Source: Thermoflexales bacterium (GTDB lineage Bacteria > Chloroflexota > Anaerolineae > Fen-1058). From it: a stretch of DNA of 8,774 nt. Within the stretch, counting starts at the first letter, position 1, and each line of letters opens with the position of its first letter. Positions 6,789 to 8,774 of the stretch are shown piece after piece. Below the pieces are notes generated by a model that did no database searches, was not told the origin of the DNA, and saw nothing but the letters and a program-made list of their open reading frames with translations. A program made the translations under genes and the position numbers. The stretch is from NCBI GenBank assembly GCA_017882055.1, contig JADGQE010000154.1, positions 1-8,774 of the forward strand, given 5' to 3'.

Positions 6789-6816
6789 ATTACTTGCTAC
6801 TCATTACTTACCATGT
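6789..6816. repeat. Heptamer tandem repeat between genes 3 and 4
   Basis: Units ATTACTT (6789), GCTACTC (6796), ATTACTT (6803) and ACCATGT (6810) step by exactly 7 bases. The last one contains the start codon of gene 4. The array occupies almost the whole 30-base gap between genes 3 and 4 and replaces any ribosome-binding sequence. Pyrimidine-rich sequence of similar style continues to about 6854 and encodes the serine-rich N-terminus. Confidence 0.7.
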
Positions 6817-8774
6817 CTCGCCATTTCTCTTTCTCTCCATCGCTCAGTCGCGCCATCGCAATTGCCCTGCTGCTGATCCTCGGCTGGCTGCAATTCAGCA
6901 CGCTGAGCATCACTTCGCCGACGATGGATGAGCCGAGTCATATCGTCAGCGGCTATGCGTTTCTCACGCGCGGCGACACGCGCCTCAAGCTCAACGGGCC
7001 GATTTTGCCTAATCTGATCGGTGCTGTGCCGCTGCTGCTTGAACCGAACCTCGAGCTCACTCCACCCGATGATCCAGCCTGGGATGCCAACGCTCACGAT
7101 TCGATTTCTGATCCATTTGTATGGAACAATACTGCTTCGCCATTTCGCATTATCTATCTGGCACGCTTTCCGTTCATGGCAATTGGCTGGCTGCTCGGCG
7201 CGCTAATCTATCGTTGGGCACGCGAACGCAATGGTTCGACTGCTGGTTTATTTGCCTTAGCGCTATATGTTTTCTGCCCGAACTTGCTGGCCCACTCGCG
7301 CTTTGCCATGACGGACTTTGAGCCGACGGCCTATGCCTTCTTTGCTCTGTACGCGTTCGATCGATCGCTGCGTCAACCGGCCAGCCGTCGATGGCTCATC
7401 CTCGCGGGAATCGGCCTCGGCCTGGCGCTGGCCTCGAAGTTCTCGCTGCTGATGATCGTGGCGGCGATTGTGCTTTTGACCATCTTAAATGTATTAACCA
7501 CCAAGACACAACGCCTGGCGGCCCACCGCTGCATTGCAGCGGATATGGGCAGTCACCAAGAAAACCTCAAAAGAACTTTGTGTCTTAGTGTCGCCTGCCC
7601 TGCATCGGTTGGCAGGGTTGTGGTTAAGAATTTGGTTGTTCTTTTCTTCATCGCCGCGTTGACGATCTGGGGCGTCTACTTCTTTCAGATTGGGCCCATC
7701 AATCCTGGCGGCATTCCGGTGCCCGCGCCCGGCTTCTGGCGTGAATGGAACTCGGCCCAGTATTATCTCAATCAGCCCTGGCCGAATTATCTATTCGGCC
7801 AAACATCTACAACGGGTTGGTGGTACTACTTCCCGATCGCTTTTGTGCTGAAGACGCCGCTGCCGATATTGATCTTGTTGGTGGCTGCACTGGCGCGCAC
7901 GATCATCAAGCGCGCCTGGCGCAACGATCTTATTTTCCTTGTTCCGTCGTTTCTGATTTTCTTCAGCCTTTTCTTCAGCACCAATAACCTCGGCTTTCGC
8001 TATCTTCTTCCGATATTGCCTCTGATCTTTGTTTACGTATCCGGCCTTATTCCGCGCTCTATCTCTCATTCTCTCAATCGTGCTGTCACCTTGTCACCCC
8101 TTCGCTTTGTCACCGTGTCACTGTTGGCCTGGCAAATCATCGGCACACTCCATATCTATCCCTCTTACCTGACTTTTTTTAATGAGATTGCAGGCGGACC
8201 TGATCATGGACGATATGTTCTTTCCGATTCGAATATCGATTGGGGACAGGATTTGGTTGGCTTGAAGAACTACGTCGATGCGCAGCACATCGATCGCATC
8301 AAGTTGAGTTACTTTGGCATTGCGCATCCAGCGGCGTATGGCTTATCGACTGAAGCGTTGTTGCCGGTTCGCACGGCGATGAACGATCAGGGCGCGTGGT
8401 GGCTCAAACGCTATACGCCGATCGATCCTGCGCCGGGCGTGTATGCGATCAGCGTAGCGAATTTGATGGGCGGCATCTGGATCGATCCAGGCGAGTATGC
8501 GTTCTTCCGCGATCGGACGCCTGATACAATCATTGGCAACTCGATCTACATTTATACCATTTTGCCACATGGGTCACCGATCGATCTATCACTCTCGGGT
8601 TTGCAGATCGATCAAATCGATCCGGAAACATACCGGCGGTTCGGCACTAACGACGTGCGTCCGCGCTGGTTCGATGCCACTTCATCGATCATTGCTGCGC
8701 CTGATCGATCGCGGATCGCGTTGGCCGATGATCGGCCGCTCGCGCCGGAACTGGCCGCCTTGTTCGACGGTGTT
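6813..8774 (+). CDS. PMT/ArnT-like membrane glycosyltransferase of a second subfamily, 3' end outside the window
   Basis: An open frame of 654 codons runs from ATG 6813 to the last base with no stop, so the gene continues beyond the window. It is a polytopic GT-C type glycosyltransferase but not of the same subfamily as genes 1-3. DEPSH (39-43) in the first outer loop supplies the expected acidic motif. HSRFAMTDFEPTAYAFF (161-177) is the second conserved region. NLGFRYLLPILPLI (392-405) and SYLTFFNEIAGGP lead into DSNIDWGQDL (472-481), a signature I associate with a PMT_2-like group often annotated as phospholipid carrier-dependent glycosyltransferase. About ten helices lie between residues 12 and 445; the rest is soluble. 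Residues 228-272 come from a nested palindromic insertion and 424-437 from TGTCAC octamers. No Shine-Dalgarno is visible and no alternative start precedes the first helix. It is probably co-transcribed with gene 3. Confidence 0.88.
   Translation, partial: MSRHFSFSPSLSRAIAIALLLILGWLQFSTLSITSPTMDEPSHIVSGYAFLTRGDTRLKLNGPILPNLIGAVPLLLEPNLELTPPDDPAWDANAHDSISDPFVWNNTASPFRIIYLARFPFMAIGWLLGALIYRWARERNGSTAGLFALALYVFCPNLLAHSRFAMTDFEPTAYAFFALYAFDRSLRQPASRRWLILAGIGLGLALASKFSLLMIVAAIVLLTILNVLTTKTQRLAAHRCIAADMGSHQENLKRTLCLSVACPASVGRVVVKNLVVLFFIAALTIWGVYFFQIGPINPGGIPVPAPGFWREWNSAQYYLNQPWPNYLFGQTSTTGWWYYFPIAFVLKTPLPILILLVAALARTIIKRAWRNDLIFLVPSFLIFFSLFFSTNNLGFRYLLPILPLIFVYVSGLIPRSISHSLNRAVTLSPLRFVTVSLLAWQIIGTLHIYPSYLTFFNEIAGGPDHGRYVLSDSNIDWGQDLVGLKNYVDAQHIDRIKLSYFGIAHPAAYGLSTEALLPVRTAMNDQGAWWLKRYTPIDPAPGVYAISVANLMGGIWIDPGEYAFFRDRTPDTIIGNSIYIYTILPHGSPIDLSLSGLQIDQIDPETYRRFGTNDVRPRWFDATSSIIAAPDRSRIALADDRPLAPELAALFDGV
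7494..7627. repeat. Nested inverted-repeat insertion inside gene 4
   Basis: The outer arms TTAACCAC (7494-7501) and GTGGTTAA (7620-7627) are perfect. Overlapping the left arm, CACCAAGACACAA (7499-7511) pairs with TTGTGTCTTAGTG (7578-7590) with one mismatch. Between them is an interrupted 13-bp hairpin (GCCCA 7521-7525 with TGGGC 7546-7550; CCGCTGCA 7526-7533 with TGCAGCGG 7535-7542). A further CCTGCC/GGCAGG hairpin lies at 7594-7616. The element is in-frame and encodes residues 228-272, a basic, cysteine-containing loop between membrane helices. Confidence 0.8.
8084..8123. repeat. Octamer tandem repeat (TGTCACNN) inside gene 4
   Basis: TGTCAC occurs at 8084, 8092, 8108 and 8116, in exact 8-base register, with one decayed unit at 8100. 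The five units encode residues 424-437 (AVTLSPLRFVTVSL), the entry to the last membrane helix, which continues as LAWQIIGTL. Confidence 0.85.

Noticed and set aside
6780..6812. Genes 3 and 4 as one fused protein by stop read-through
   Set aside because: They share a frame, but TAA is a strong stop, gene 4 has its own ATG and first helix, and no read-through signal is visible.
6337..6876. 179-codon + strand frame crossing the end of gene 3 and the start of gene 4
   Set aside because: It is out of frame with two convincing genes, is Arg/Ser-rich and has no domain.
7494..7627. Possible frameshift or pseudogene lesion in gene 4
   Set aside because: The protein turns non-membrane-like here, but the frame remains open and conserved family motifs resume in the same frame on both sides, so it is an in-frame insertion rather than a break.

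Overview
The window looks like a piece of a Chloroflexota (Anaerolineae-like) chromosome. This placement is an inference. It rests on the glycine-rich GroEL tail ending in GGGGGDF, a run of large polytopic glycosyltransferases carrying a C-terminal beta-sandwich of a type I associate with this phylum, the absence of Shine-Dalgarno sequences, and the abundance of 7- and 8-base tandem repeats. I cannot name a species. By hand count, base composition is mostly about 55-64% GC.

Layout, all on the + strand. Positions 1-389 are the C-terminal 128 codons of groEL. Positions 390-538 hold a strong intrinsic terminator (411-449) and then a promoter (501-528) whose predicted transcript begins almost at the next start codon. 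From 539 to the right edge runs a tandem array of four large membrane glycosyltransferases of the GT-C/PMT (GT39) type: 539-2758, 2755-4743, 4740-6782, and 6813 to beyond the window end. The first three are paralogues. They share an acidic motif in the first outer loop (HDE or DDE), a following (R/H/Q)EP(L/F), a GMFT..GD motif, a DYF..W motif after the last membrane helix and an RWF motif in the C-terminal soluble region. Genes 1-2 and 2-3 overlap by 4 bases (ATGA). Gene 3 is followed after 30 bases by gene 4, which belongs to a different branch of the superfamily (DEPSH and DSNIDWGQDL motifs). The four genes look like one operon for moving sugars from lipid-phosphate donors to acceptors at the outer face of the membrane. 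Donor and acceptor cannot be read from the sequence.

The most interesting structure is not a gene. Repeats of a kind normally found between genes are built in-frame into the coding sequences: heptamer arrays at the first codons of genes 2 and 3 and just before gene 4, and palindromes, heptamers or octamers inside cytoplasm-side loops of genes 2, 3 and 4, with a weaker possible remnant in gene 1. In the three paralogues the same loop (about residues 157-186) is occupied by three unrelated repeat types. In two places (3896-3927 and 8084-8123) the octamer arrays appear to encode the start of a transmembrane helix. I see no RNA genes, CRISPR arrays, transposase genes or credible minus-strand genes.
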